Assembly: GCA_002786225.1 (NCBI GenBank) | Contig: PEQN01000008.1 | Location: forward strand, 1 to 64,000 | Direction: 5' to 3' | DNA length: 64,000 nt | From: Leptospira sp. | GTDB taxonomy: Bacteria > Spirochaetota > Leptospiria > Leptospirales > Leptospiraceae | Shown here: positions 9,832-18,701 of the stretch, piece after piece | Position numbering within the stretch: position 1 is the first letter of the stretch | Layout: every line of letters starts with the position of its first letter | Program-made: the position numbers and the translations under genes | The notes under the pieces: generated by a model | Database searches by the model: none | The model's input: only the letters and a program-made list of their open reading frames with translations | What the model was told of the DNA's origin: nothing

Positions 9832-10137
9832 TCAATCTTGAACAAGTTCTAGTTCTTCCATATAGCCAGGAAAATCTCCTAGTCCTCTTGTGAATGTGAA
9901 CTTGAGAGGATAAACTACCAATCTTCGACCAGTTTGGATAAATGTTCCTGAAATAAGGCTAAAGGGACTTGAGGCAATAAAAAGTCCAAGACCTAGCCCA
10001 ACACTTGCAAGACCCAATGGTCTAGCTACTATTGCATCTATCATGATTTCCCCACCACTAGGAATTTCCTTAGCAGTTAAAGATGTAGAAAAGAGAAGGG
10101 ATAGGATTAAAAATAAAATTGCGATTTTGGGTTTCAT
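9832..10137 (-). CDS. small exported/membrane protein of unknown function
   Basis: A 101-residue protein with a signal peptide (residues 1-22, ending LTAKE) and then a second hydrophobic stretch with ARPLGLASVGLGLGLFIASS. The pattern RPLGL..(V)G..LF....PFS followed by a FTFTRGLGDF end occurs in small proteins of proteobacteria as well, so this is probably a real conserved family, but I do not know its function. A Shine-Dalgarno-like CTGGAG lies upstream of the ATG. Confidence 0.6.
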   Translation of the reverse strand: MKPKIAILFLILSLLFSTSLTAKEIPSGGEIMIDAIVARPLGLASVGLGLGLFIASSPFSLISGTFIQTGRRLVVYPLKFTFTRGLGDFPGYMEELELVQD

Positions 10138-10256
10138 AAGATCTCCAGAGGAAATGTTTTCTAATATTGATTCTTTTTTTTGTTTTTTGAAGTGACAAGT
10201 AATTTTTACTTGCTCATCTTATAATATGGATAAGATAAGAACGGGGGAAATGGGCA

Positions 10257-11051
10257 ATGAAATCATTAAACAAAACAACATATCTGGAAGCTGTTGCAGC
10301 TGCCATTGAACATGAGGTAAAGTCATTCAACTTTTTTCTAAATTTGAGTGACCAATTAAAGCCAGGAGCTACTAAGGAATTGTTCCAACAACTTGCTGCT
10401 GATGGAGATGAACACATTGTTTTCATCAAAGAAATTTATAAACAAGCCGAAGGGAAAGAACTACCCAATCTGAAGACTCTTTCAGAAATACATAAATTTC
10501 ATTCTAGCACCATTCAGAAATTAATGGAAAAGTTAGAAAGAAATATGAACCAGGAAATTGAAGCAGATGAAAGAAAGGCTCTCGAACTTGCTGTAGCTCA
10601 TGGAGAGGATGCTAAAAAATTCTATGGAAAGATAAAAGATAAATTCCCCGATACCAAGATCAATATTTTATTTTCTCGAATGCAAGATTTCATAGATACA
10701 AATACTCATTTGATCGAAGCGCAAATTATGGCCATGGGTCAATCTTCTCAGCCAGAAGCCCAATTCTTTTGGGAGGATGAAGCTTTGATGAATGAAGCCG
10801 CGGTAGGTATTCCTAAGAAAGCAAAGCAATCTTCAAAGGCAAAAGCAGTAGCAAGTTCTAAGCCTAGTAAAGCTGCTGTTAAGCCAACGGAAAAGGAAAA
10901 ACCAAAACCAAAGAAGAAAGTTTCTCCAAGTCCTAAGAAAAATAAACCCAAACCCAAAGCAAAGCCATCTTTATCTAAAACAAAAGTTAAAGTAAAGAAA
11001 CAAATAAAGAAAAAATCAGTTAAAAAAACTGTAAAGAAGAAGAAAAAGTGA
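10257..11051 (+). CDS. ferritin-like (rubrerythrin-type) domain protein with lysine/proline-rich histone-like tail
   Basis: Residues 1-165 look like a four-helix ferritin-like domain: an AAIEHEVKSF helix followed about 30 residues later by a DGDEH helix, and a second similar pair. Several usual metal ligands are altered: the -3 Glu of the first ExxH is Gly, and neither Glu nor the ExxH is recognisable in the second half, so iron oxidation is doubtful. Residues 166-264 are a low-complexity tail of Lys, Pro, Ala and Ser that resembles histone H1 or HctA-like DNA-binding tails. Such a protein could coat or protect DNA, as Dps does, but that is inference. It is followed by a gene overlapping it by 4 bases. 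Confidence 0.65.
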   Translation: MKSLNKTTYLEAVAAAIEHEVKSFNFFLNLSDQLKPGATKELFQQLAADGDEHIVFIKEIYKQAEGKELPNLKTLSEIHKFHSSTIQKLMEKLERNMNQEIEADERKALELAVAHGEDAKKFYGKIKDKFPDTKINILFSRMQDFIDTNTHLIEAQIMAMGQSSQPEAQFFWEDEALMNEAAVGIPKKAKQSSKAKAVASSKPSKAAVKPTEKEKPKPKKKVSPSPKKNKPKPKAKPSLSKTKVKVKKQIKKKSVKKTVKKKKK

Positions 11052-11527
11052 AATATAAAGTAACACAAAAATTCGAAGTCCCCTTAGATAAACTCTTGCA
11101 TGCAAGAGAAGATAGATACAAACATTTAGATAAATTTCCTGATCTAAAAAATGTATCTTTAATAGAAGAGAAGAAAGAAGGCAATAAGATCTTTCAAACT
11201 AGAAAGATAGATTTAGGTGCTTCCCTTCCTCCCATACTTGCCACAGCACTCTCCGAACCTTGTCTTATGGAAGATTCAACTTTTTTTACAAATACATTGA
11301 TTCATGAGTTTAAGCTTTTTCCACCAGACAAAGAAAATGTAGTCACGATCAAGGGTGTATCTGTTTATAAAAAAATTGATGAAAATAATTCAGAAAGAGT
11401 TTATGAAGTTGAAGTGAAATCTAAACTTCTCTTTATTGCGCCAGCTGTTGAATTAGCAATAGAAGGAATTCATAAACACAGTTTAGAAAAAGATATGAAT
11501 TCTATTCGAAAATTTTTAAATCTTTAA
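11048..11527 (+). CDS. DUF2505/SRPBCC-like protein
   Basis: A 159-residue soluble protein starting at a GTG that overlaps the previous stop (GTGA), so it is translated with the ferritin-like gene. Its layout (a short N-terminal strand YKVTQKFEVP, a helix with DRYKHLDKFPDL, then long antiparallel strands and a C-terminal amphipathic helix LEKDMNSIRKFL) is that of a START/SRPBCC hydrophobic-pocket protein, closest in my memory to DUF2505. Ligand unknown. Confidence 0.5.
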   Translation: MKYKVTQKFEVPLDKLLHAREDRYKHLDKFPDLKNVSLIEEKKEGNKIFQTRKIDLGASLPPILATALSEPCLMEDSTFFTNTLIHEFKLFPPDKENVVTIKGVSVYKKIDENNSERVYEVEVKSKLLFIAPAVELAIEGIHKHSLEKDMNSIRKFLNL

Positions 11528-11609
11528 AGACTTTCTTTCTAGTCCTTTAGAACTGAAGTTTTTTCAGATTAAGATTAAGGTATTTGAAGCATACGTAAGA
11601 TCTAGAAGT

Positions 11610-11637
11610 AAATAGCCAGCATAGAAGCTGGCTATTT
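11610..11637. terminator. bidirectional rho-independent terminator
   Basis: Perfect 11-bp inverted repeat (11610-11620 with 11627-11637, AAATAGCCAGC and its complement) with a 6-base loop, between the convergent genes ending at 11527 and 11698. The A-rich 5' flank and T-rich 3' flank let it work on both strands. Confidence 0.8.
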
Positions 11638-11697
11638 GTAGGCAGTGAATGAGAGTATCTTCAAATAAAAAGATCCTCATTTTATTTTGAGCTATGA

Positions 11698-12324
11698 TTA
11701 TTTTGCTACCAAAGATAATTTCAAAGTAATAGTATCATTGATCAAATCATCAGGCATACCTTTGTAAACAATACCCCACTGCTGGCGATTGATTTCGGCT
11801 GTTCCACTTGCTTTTTTAGGTTTTCCATTTTCTGTTTCTATAGTCACAGGAAATCGAATTCCTTTTGAAATGCCTTTCATAGTTAGATTACCTCGAACCT
11901 CGGACCCATTCTCCATTTTAGTTACAGAAGCGATTTCAAATGTTCCAAGAGGAAATTTACCAACTTCGAAAAAGTCCGTGTCTTTCAAATGCCCTTCCAG
12001 CTTTCCCTTGTATTCGCCAGTTAAGTCTTTGTTCTCAATGCTTGTCATGTCAATTACGAATTTGCCACCAGTTATAGTTTCCCCATCTGCTGTGAAGCTA
12101 CCCGATTTTAAATTCACTGTTCCATTATGAGAACCTGTTACTTTGGATGCACCCCATTCAATAATGGATGCATTTGTATCTATTTCATAGCTAGTACCTT
12201 TAGAGGCTTCCACTGGATAAACGTCTCCAGCAAGCTCAGCAGGGGAATTCCCCTTGCAGGCTACAAGACTTGCCACTAGAACAAAACTCAATACGATCAA
12301 TGCTTTAGATGTGAACTGTTTCAT
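11698..12324 (-). CDS. YceI-like lipoprotein
   Basis: Exported lipoprotein (signal MKQFTSKALIVLSFVLV, lipobox VACK) with a YceI-like lipocalin-type barrel: IDTNASIIEWGASKVTGSHNG, a run of 'D..SI.N' and 'HLKDTDFFEV' motifs, then GNLTMKGISKGIRFPV. YceI proteins bind isoprenoid-type lipids in the periplasm. A TTG nine bases further upstream also opens the frame, but AAGGAG sits 10 bases before this ATG and only 1-2 bases before the TTG, so I prefer the ATG. Single gene with its own terminator. Confidence 0.85.
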   Translation of the reverse strand: MKQFTSKALIVLSFVLVASLVACKGNSPAELAGDVYPVEASKGTSYEIDTNASIIEWGASKVTGSHNGTVNLKSGSFTADGETITGGKFVIDMTSIENKDLTGEYKGKLEGHLKDTDFFEVGKFPLGTFEIASVTKMENGSEVRGNLTMKGISKGIRFPVTIETENGKPKKASGTAEINRQQWGIVYKGMPDDLINDTITLKLSLVAK

Positions 12325-12390
12325 TTCAATCAAACTCCTTAATAGTTTAATGCTAAACTATTTAATGTCTATTTTTCCGCAAGTAAAAAA

Positions 12391-13941
12391 TCATTCCATT
12401 AAGAAGGGATGTCCACAAACTGGAAGAGGCTTAGGAAGGGGCTCACTTCCTTTAGAGAATCCAGATTCGTGGTCTTTCTCAAAATCTTTGCTCCAAGTAT
12501 TCCATTTGCCACCCAGTTTACCACTACCTACAAATGTATTTTCTGGTGGCGATTCAGATGATTCCAAACCTCTTTGTAGAGAAATATTCGCATTTGCCTC
12601 TGCAAATAAAAGAGTTCGAGAAGAAGGATTCGTTATAGAGGTTATCTTATTGCTTGCTGATATCGCTTGAACAGTAGAATTTACATCGATAGAATTTGCA
12701 ACTCGTACTCCTGCTGATGCGGCAACTCTATTAGGAATATCAGAGAGGATAGGAAACACGCTTGAATTAGCAGAAGTTAGAGTTGATGAAAGTGGGTAAT
12801 TTGCAACAAGTGTTGCCAAATCAAGATTCGTACTAGGTGATCCTGACCTGACGATAGGATTGGAAGTACTTCCCGGAATCATTTGCAACCAAAAAGAATT
12901 GAGCATTCTCAGAAAAGCTTCTGCATTGCTTGATCCAATATTTGCATCCATTGAGTTGGATTCTCTATACAATTGCATGAGATTTAAAATTGTATTTCCT
13001 CGGATTCTTGAAGAGTTCCCATTTACAGAATTGAAGAAGAACAATCTTTTGGATTCAGAACTTGCTCCCGCTGTGTCATAGAGATAACGAGTAAATACAT
13101 AAGCATAGGAATATTGTTTTAAGATATAACTGGAATCATTCGTTGGGTTGCTAGACCATTCCAATAAGGAAACGCCATTTCCACCACCGCTGCAAGGTGA
13201 ATCTATGCTTCCTTGGAAGCAACGAATACGACTGGTTTGTGGGAAGAATCCTCCTATATCACTAGCTACCTCACTTGTTCCTTCATTGATCCAAATATCA
13301 TCCGAACCACCGGAAGCCTGTATTCTAGGATAACGAATCAAATGTTGGTATTCGTGAGCAACTGTTGATTCGAAGGCGGATGGGTCTCTGGTAAGTAAGG
13401 CAATTAATTCCTTTCCATCCATATAGAGAATCTCTCTGCGATTGTTCGAGGATGAGACTCCTGTTGCCAGGTCACTAGGATCAAAAAATCCAGCTACAAA
13501 GGGACCATTGGGTCTAGCCCCATCCCGTATATCTAAAATGAAAATATCAATTCGTCCATCTCCATTCATGTCGCTAGGCTGCCCAAATGTGCTTGTTAAA
13601 GCTGGATGGATTTTAGTATCGAAATCACTGGCAAGCAGATTGAGATCCAGTTTTAAGTTCAAGCCATTCTCTATATAAATATTCGCAAATTGGCTAGTGA
13701 TTGCCTTAGTAGCAGGTATACATTCTGGTCTATTGGTTGATACATTTCTTGCCCAAAGTCCATTCGTACAATTTAATGAGTTCAGAAGATAAAGACCGAA
13801 TAGATCTTGTAAAACTTTGTCCTGGGAGTTTTCTTTGTTGGACAAAGAAAGACCACATTGAAAATGGATGAAGATGCTACAAATGAAAACTAAACTGGTA
13901 CGTCGAATTGCAGTTCCATTTTTCGTTTCTTTGATTCTCAT
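12391..13941 (-). CDS. exported M30-like zinc metallopeptidase lipoprotein
   Basis: A 516-residue protein with signal peptide and a lipobox-like HFQC at about Cys29. The zinc-binding motif HEYQH followed about 20 residues later by WINEGTSE is the pattern of the M30 (hyicolysin) and related metallopeptidases: two His, catalytic Glu, and a downstream Glu. The N-terminal region also contains DMNGDGRIDIFILDIRD, a calcium-loop-like stretch seen before the catalytic part in this group. The first 74 bases overlap the start of the divergent gene at 13868; both starts carry a signal peptide, so the overlap looks real. Substrate unknown. Confidence 0.75.
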   Translation of the reverse strand: MRIKETKNGTAIRRTSLVFICSIFIHFQCGLSLSNKENSQDKVLQDLFGLYLLNSLNCTNGLWARNVSTNRPECIPATKAITSQFANIYIENGLNLKLDLNLLASDFDTKIHPALTSTFGQPSDMNGDGRIDIFILDIRDGARPNGPFVAGFFDPSDLATGVSSSNNRREILYMDGKELIALLTRDPSAFESTVAHEYQHLIRYPRIQASGGSDDIWINEGTSEVASDIGGFFPQTSRIRCFQGSIDSPCSGGGNGVSLLEWSSNPTNDSSYILKQYSYAYVFTRYLYDTAGASSESKRLFFFNSVNGNSSRIRGNTILNLMQLYRESNSMDANIGSSNAEAFLRMLNSFWLQMIPGSTSNPIVRSGSPSTNLDLATLVANYPLSSTLTSANSSVFPILSDIPNRVAASAGVRVANSIDVNSTVQAISASNKITSITNPSSRTLLFAEANANISLQRGLESSESPPENTFVGSGKLGGKWNTWSKDFEKDHESGFSKGSEPLPKPLPVCGHPFLME

Positions 13942-14626
13942 CTTGGAATTACAACCTTCTTTATTTAGTAAGAATCTCGAGGATTCTTTGCACCAAAGTA
14001 ACCAATTTTGGGCAAATGATTATTTCACAGAAATAATCACCTTGGTTAATAGTTCCTACACCCAACATCTTAGACTACATAAAAATGGGAAATTCCAACT
14101 CTACAGAATACTTTTACACTCAAAAAGGAATTGGGAAGAGTCCCGGTATGAAGGAAAATGGAAACAGCTTTCTGATGATAAGATCATACTTAGGCCCAAT
14201 TCTTGCAGAGTTTACACGAGTAGAACCCTTGTTGATAGAAGAGCATTAACTCGTGCCTATGATTGCGATCATATTGAAATGATTTTTGCCAAGCAAATAA
14301 ATCCTACAAAAACCCAAGCCCAATTGGAAAGATTTGAATTGAGACCGGACCAATACGGCTCAGGGCATGGCGAATTTATGAATCGTTTTAAAAATGCAAA
14401 TAATACTCAAATTGCAGTAGTTCTTTCAAGTAACAATGATTTGATTGCCTGGGGTATAGGTTTGAGTTTCTATAAACCTGGTCAAAGAGGAAGAATTTTA
14501 TCTGATGTTGGAATCCCTCTACAAGAAATTACTATAAAAGAAGTTATAGAGACAAGCTTTCGTTTTACTCCATCGAAGTCTAACTCCATTAAGATTGGCG
14601 ATATTATCCAATTGCCGAAAAGATAA
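13868..14626 (+). CDS. exported protein of unknown function
   Basis: A 252-residue protein with a signal peptide (basic TKLVRR, then a hydrophobic core, cleavage after about residue 35). The first half contains LRLHKNGKFQLYRILLHSKRNWEESRYEGKW-like strands, reminiscent of lipocalin-like 'lipid or copper-sensing' domains, with two Cys (NSC and YDC) that could form a disulfide. No catalytic motif is visible. ATG starts at 13868, 13874 and 13883 are possible. It is divergent from and overlaps the M30-like gene. I do not recognise the family. Confidence 0.6.
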   Translation: MKMLQMKTKLVRRIAVPFFVSLILILELQPSLFSKNLEDSLHQSNQFWANDYFTEIITLVNSSYTQHLRLHKNGKFQLYRILLHSKRNWEESRYEGKWKQLSDDKIILRPNSCRVYTSRTLVDRRALTRAYDCDHIEMIFAKQINPTKTQAQLERFELRPDQYGSGHGEFMNRFKNANNTQIAVVLSSNNDLIAWGIGLSFYKPGQRGRILSDVGIPLQEITIKEVIETSFRFTPSKSNSIKIGDIIQLPKR

Positions 14627-14711
14627 TTTAAACTTTAAAAAGAATTCTACTGGTCCTTCTTTAGGATGTAAGATTAAAGACTGTTCAAAAAAACATTTGT
14701 ATTCGACTAAA

Positions 14712-15440
14712 TCAAAAGATTGGCGATCTTCGAACTATTTTAACATAGGGCATAGACTTTTGGAAATTTTTGATTGCTTGCTCAGGAATATTTAATCCAT
14801 CAATTCCTATGTAATTCAAACTGTTCGTTCCAAGCAGTGGTTCTATACTATTAACCTGAGTCCCACCAAGCCAAAGTTCTACGAGATTTTTTTGAAGAGC
14901 AAGCATAGAAATATCTGTGATTTTGTTGTCCTCTATACTCAATCTTCTAATTTTTGAAAAATTCTGAGTCCAAGCTAGATCTGTGATTTTTGTATCATTG
15001 AGAAAGAGTTTATCTAAAGGCGGGGGATCCTTCCAATCTTCTAAATCGAGACTTGAAATGAAAGTATGGTTCGCATAAATCGTAGTAAGGTTGGGGTATT
15101 TAGTTTTCGTAAAATGCTTTAGGTAGGTAAGATTGGATCTTGAAATAGAAAGAATTTCTAGTTCAGGCATGGGTGGTAATTCTTCTAAATCAGAATTTTT
15201 AAATTTGGGAGAATGCAATTCTAGGAAAGAGAGATTTTCTCTATTCTGAATTTCATAGATAAGTTTCAGTGGGAAATAATCCATCCCCAGTTTCTTCTCA
15301 GGAGGCAGGGGATAGGTTCTACAGTTTTGAAAAAACACAAGAGAGGATATTAGGAAAATCATAACTGGTCTTTTGGATTGACTAATGATTTTCCGTAGAA
15401 ATCCTAGTCCTAAGTTGAAAAAAATACGTATAGGTGTCAT
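14712..15440 (-). CDS. leucine-rich-repeat lipoprotein
   Basis: Residues 60-225 hold about seven SDS22-like leucine-rich repeats (such as LEILSISRSNLTYL, LDKLFLNDTKITDL, IRRLSIEDNKITDI, LVELWLGGTQVNSI). A hydrophobic segment ends in FFQNC, a relaxed lipobox, so it is probably a surface or periplasmic lipoprotein. The long start at 15440 gives a basic n-region before the hydrophobic core; a shorter start at 15362 would remove the overlap with the divergent gene at 15385 but would leave no positive charge. LRR proteins usually bind other proteins. Confidence 0.7.
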   Translation of the reverse strand: MTPIRIFFNLGLGFLRKIISQSKRPVMIFLISSLVFFQNCRTYPLPPEKKLGMDYFPLKLIYEIQNRENLSFLELHSPKFKNSDLEELPPMPELEILSISRSNLTYLKHFTKTKYPNLTTIYANHTFISSLDLEDWKDPPPLDKLFLNDTKITDLAWTQNFSKIRRLSIEDNKITDISMLALQKNLVELWLGGTQVNSIEPLLGTNSLNYIGIDGLNIPEQAIKNFQKSMPYVKIVRRSPIF

Positions 15441-16878
15441 TGCAGCTGCCGGGAAAGGAACTAGAGCCTACCCTCGTACTACCTTTATTCCCAAACCTCT
15501 GTTTGAAATCGAGGGAAAAACTATTTTGCATAGAAATATTGATCTCTTACAGCAAAAATTTGGAGTAGAGGTTATTTATATTCTTGTGGGACATTTGAAA
15601 GAAGTAGTTCTGGAAGAAATCGAGAAAATCCGCTTCTTCTCTAAGAAAGGCCCTCAACTAGTACCTGCTCTTTGGACTACCAAAGGATTAGGAGCAGATA
15701 TAGCGAGCTTGCAAGAGCATATCAAAGAACCTTTTGTTACTATTCTAGGTGATGAATTTTATTATAAAACAACTCATGAGAATTTTTTAAGTACATTCAA
15801 GAAGCACCCCAAATTAGCTGCCTCTATTGGTGTGCAAAAAACGAGTCTAACATCCCGAATACGCAAGAATTACTCTGTTGAACTAAATAAAGATAAAATA
15901 ATTAACTTAATTGAAAAGCCATCTGATCCACCTAATGATCTTTTGGGATTAGGCTCCTATTTGTTTACGCCAGAGTATTTTTCTTTTTTTGACAAGACGA
16001 GTCCATCTCCTAAATCAGGGGTTGTTGAGATAACTGATGTTATAGATAAAATGGCTAAGGAATCCCAAGGTGGAGTTTATGCAAGTTTCATGGATTGTGA
16101 ATATTTCAACATTAATTCCATGCAAGATTTCCACCATGCTGTTTATGAAATTCGCAATGATCAATTTTCTAAGTTTACTAGTTCTATTTTGATACCAACC
16201 AAAAATAATGAGAGATCAATAGCAGATGTGCTTGTTGATTTTGCACCCAAAGCCAAAGAATTATTAGTAGTTGATGATCATTCAACTGACTTAACCAAAG
16301 AAATTGCAATCAAAAACAAAGCAAAAGTATTAGAACTTCCTGAGGTTCTAAAATCCGAGCCTGGTTCCCAGGTTCGATATGGAATTGAAAATGCAAAGGG
16401 TGATATTATCGTTGTCGTTTCTTCAGATGGATCTTTTAGAGCTAAGGATTATCCAAAACTTATGGAATACATGAAAGACTCCGACATGGTCATAGGTACA
16501 AGAACTACAAGACAAATGATAGAACAAGGATCTAATCTACAATCTCTGGATCGATTGATGAATTTAATTATGGGAAAAATTGTAGAGGTGTTTTGGTGGA
16601 GCCAAGAACCTAGGTTTACAGATGTAGATTGCCAGTTTTTTGCCATATGGAAAGATTCTTATTTGAAAGTAGCTGATTCTTTAGAAGTAAAAAGCGAATT
16701 CTATATTGTGGAATTGATGATTGAAATGGTAAGATCTCATATGCGTTGCATAGAGATTCCAGTATCTTATTATAAACCTGTGGAAGTAAAATCTCGAAAA
16801 TGGTCGGATGCTCTCTTAGATATAATGCGTATTTTTGGATTAATAATTAAAAAGAAAATGAATATAGGAAAAGATTAA
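15385..16878 (+). CDS. nucleotidyltransferase-glycosyltransferase (GT2) fusion
   Basis: Two enzymes in one chain. Residues ~14-255 are a sugar-nucleotide pyrophosphorylase-like nucleotidyltransferase: GKGTR at 23-27 and KPLFEIEGKT are the NTP and activator-loop signature, and GDEFYY supplies the metal Asp. Residues ~267-490 are a GT2 (DPM1-like) glycosyltransferase: SILIPTKNNE, VDDHSTD and a DVDCQFF region; the usual DxD is replaced by SSDGSF. It could activate and transfer one sugar. It opens the glycan cassette and is followed 2 bases later by the epimerase. A TTG at 15415 is an alternative start that would reduce the overlap with the LRR gene. Confidence 0.8.
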   Translation: MIFRRNPSPKLKKIRIGVIAAAGKGTRAYPRTTFIPKPLFEIEGKTILHRNIDLLQQKFGVEVIYILVGHLKEVVLEEIEKIRFFSKKGPQLVPALWTTKGLGADIASLQEHIKEPFVTILGDEFYYKTTHENFLSTFKKHPKLAASIGVQKTSLTSRIRKNYSVELNKDKIINLIEKPSDPPNDLLGLGSYLFTPEYFSFFDKTSPSPKSGVVEITDVIDKMAKESQGGVYASFMDCEYFNINSMQDFHHAVYEIRNDQFSKFTSSILIPTKNNERSIADVLVDFAPKAKELLVVDDHSTDLTKEIAIKNKAKVLELPEVLKSEPGSQVRYGIENAKGDIIVVVSSDGSFRAKDYPKLMEYMKDSDMVIGTRTTRQMIEQGSNLQSLDRLMNLIMGKIVEVFWWSQEPRFTDVDCQFFAIWKDSYLKVADSLEVKSEFYIVELMIEMVRSHMRCIEIPVSYYKPVEVKSRKWSDALLDIMRIFGLIIKKKMNIGKD

Positions 16879-16880
16879 TA

Positions 16881-17909
16881 ATGAAAGTTTTAGTTACAGG
16901 TGGATGTGGATTCCTTGGTTCTCATGTTTGTGAGCTATTTCGAGAAAAAGGTTGGGATGTTGTCAGTTATGACAATATGACCAAATACGAATTAAAAAGA
17001 ACTGGTTATGGAACAGATGCAACCAGAGATTTCAATTGGAATTACTTAAAAGCTCTTGGTGTTGAGATGGTTAAGGGTGATATTATCAACCTTGAACACT
17101 TAATGGATAGAACGGAAGGTTGTGATTATATCATTCATACTGCTGCACAACCAGCGATGACAATTTCATGGGAAGATCCTGCCTTAGATTTTTCAACGAA
17201 TGTACTTGGTACATTCAATGTCTTAGAGGTTGCTCGTAAGCGAAAGATCCCCGTTGTCAACACGTCTTCAATTCACGTTTATGGCAACTCGATCAATGAT
17301 AGTCTCAAAGAAGGTGAAACTGCTTATATTCGTGAACCAGTAGAAATTCCTGAGACCCAGGCTGTTATGGTTGGCCAACTATCTCCCTTACATGCATCTA
17401 AGATGAGTGCCGAACATTATGTACGAGCTTACACAGATATGTATGGCATCAAGGCTGCAAGTTTTCGGTTCACAGGCATATATGGAGAGAGACAATTTGG
17501 TGGTGAAGACCATGGTTGGGTGGCAAATTTTGGAATCAGATCGGTATTCGGCCTGCCTTTAAGAATTTTTGGAACAGGAAAGCAGACTAGAGATATTTTG
17601 CATGCAAGGGATGGAGCTATGTCTTATTTGAACTTCTTTAATAAGCAAATTCCTGGTGTATATAATATTGGTGGTTCAAGCCCGCATAAGATATCTTTGT
17701 TGGAATGCATACACTTAATCGGTGAGATTTTAGGGAAAAAGCAAGAGATCGTTTTCGAAGTAGAGCGTCCTGGTGATATGAGATATTTCATTTGTGACAT
17801 CAAAGAAGCAAAGAAATTTGGATTCAATCCATCTATTTTACCGAAAGAGGGAGTTACTAAATTATTGAAATGGATTGAAGCAAATAAATCTGTTTTTAAT
17901 ATTTCGTAA
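16881..17909 (+). CDS. NAD-dependent sugar-nucleotide epimerase/dehydratase-like (extended SDR)
   Basis: A 342-residue extended SDR with the NAD-binding motif TGGCGFLG (residues 6-13), the acidic end of strand 2 (YDNM) and a C-terminal RPGDMRYFICDIKEA segment typical of sugar-nucleotide epimerases; the overall pattern is closest to CDP-paratose 2-epimerase/UDP-sugar epimerases. The catalytic Tyr of YxxxK is Leu170 (PLHASK, Lys174 kept), so normal SDR chemistry is in doubt. The codons for this stretch are clean, with no frameshift. Follows the fusion enzyme by 2 bases and belongs to the same operon. Confidence 0.75.
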   Translation: MKVLVTGGCGFLGSHVCELFREKGWDVVSYDNMTKYELKRTGYGTDATRDFNWNYLKALGVEMVKGDIINLEHLMDRTEGCDYIIHTAAQPAMTISWEDPALDFSTNVLGTFNVLEVARKRKIPVVNTSSIHVYGNSINDSLKEGETAYIREPVEIPETQAVMVGQLSPLHASKMSAEHYVRAYTDMYGIKAASFRFTGIYGERQFGGEDHGWVANFGIRSVFGLPLRIFGTGKQTRDILHARDGAMSYLNFFNKQIPGVYNIGGSSPHKISLLECIHLIGEILGKKQEIVFEVERPGDMRYFICDIKEAKKFGFNPSILPKEGVTKLLKWIEANKSVFNIS

Positions 17910-17978
17910 TTCAAAAAACCAGAGTAGACTTTTTTTAGAAATAATGAAAGTCTACCTTTAAACACAAAAACAAAACAT

Positions 17979-18698
17979 ATGCAATTAAAATCTCTTGTTG
18001 TCATACCTGCTTATAATGAAGAATCAACTATTCGTGAAGTAGTTGAAGGTGCTATCAAATATTCTCATGTAATGGTAGTAGATGATGCATCCAAAGACTC
18101 CAGTCCACAAATTTTACAAGAGCTGGCAAAGAAATACCCCAAGCAGTTTTTTACAATTCGCCATGAGAAGAATACACATATTCCTGGAGGGATCCAAGAC
18201 GGAATGAAATTTGCTTTAGCAAATTCTTATGAATGGGTGATTACTATGGATGCTGGTATGAGCCATGATCCTAGAGAACTTCCCCTTTTCTTGGAACAAT
18301 CTACGGAATATGATTTGGTGATTGGGAGGAGGGGTAAAGTACAAGGTGTACCTCTCTATCGTAAAATTATTTCCTGGCTTGCAGCTAGGGTCATGAACTA
18401 CTGTCTTGCTCCCTCTCTCTGGAATCTTTTGGGTCCTGGTCTAAAAGATTGTACCTCAGGTTATCGTAGGTATTCCAAAAGAATTTATTCCAAAATTGCT
18501 GAGGCAAAATTAGAATCGGTTGCCTTTGATTTTCATATGGAAGCTCTTTCTATTGCAATATACAATAAAGCAAAATGCAAAGAGATTGATATAACTTATA
18601 TTTTCTCCAATTCTTCTTTCAATAAGAAAGTTCTTAAACTCGCGATTCAATTTGCAGGTAAATTATTTCTTCGAAAATTTGGTCTAGCTAAAAAGTAG
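17979..18698 (+). CDS. GT2 family glycosyltransferase (dolichol-phosphate-mannose-synthase-like)
   Basis: A 239-residue soluble GT-A glycosyltransferase. The N-terminus SLVVIPAYNEEST, the VVDDASKDSS loop, and MDAGMSHDPREL, which provides the metal Asp pair, define the GT2/DPM1 type; TSGYRRYSK is the acceptor-side motif. It lacks the C-terminal membrane helices that some relatives have, so it probably works at the membrane surface on a polyprenyl-phosphate acceptor. Third gene of the cassette. Confidence 0.82.
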   Translation: MQLKSLVVIPAYNEESTIREVVEGAIKYSHVMVVDDASKDSSPQILQELAKKYPKQFFTIRHEKNTHIPGGIQDGMKFALANSYEWVITMDAGMSHDPRELPLFLEQSTEYDLVIGRRGKVQGVPLYRKIISWLAARVMNYCLAPSLWNLLGPGLKDCTSGYRRYSKRIYSKIAEAKLESVAFDFHMEALSIAIYNKAKCKEIDITYIFSNSSFNKKVLKLAIQFAGKLFLRKFGLAKK

Positions 18699-18701
18699 AA
18701 A

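Noticed and set aside
10748..11068. 106-codon ORF on the minus strand
   Set aside because: Antisense shadow of the lysine-rich tail; its Phe-rich translation is an artefact of the AAG/AAA codons.
12254..12670. 138-codon plus-strand ORF
   Set aside because: Covers the 5' end of YceI and the 3' end of the M30-like gene in antisense; composition is unlike a protein.
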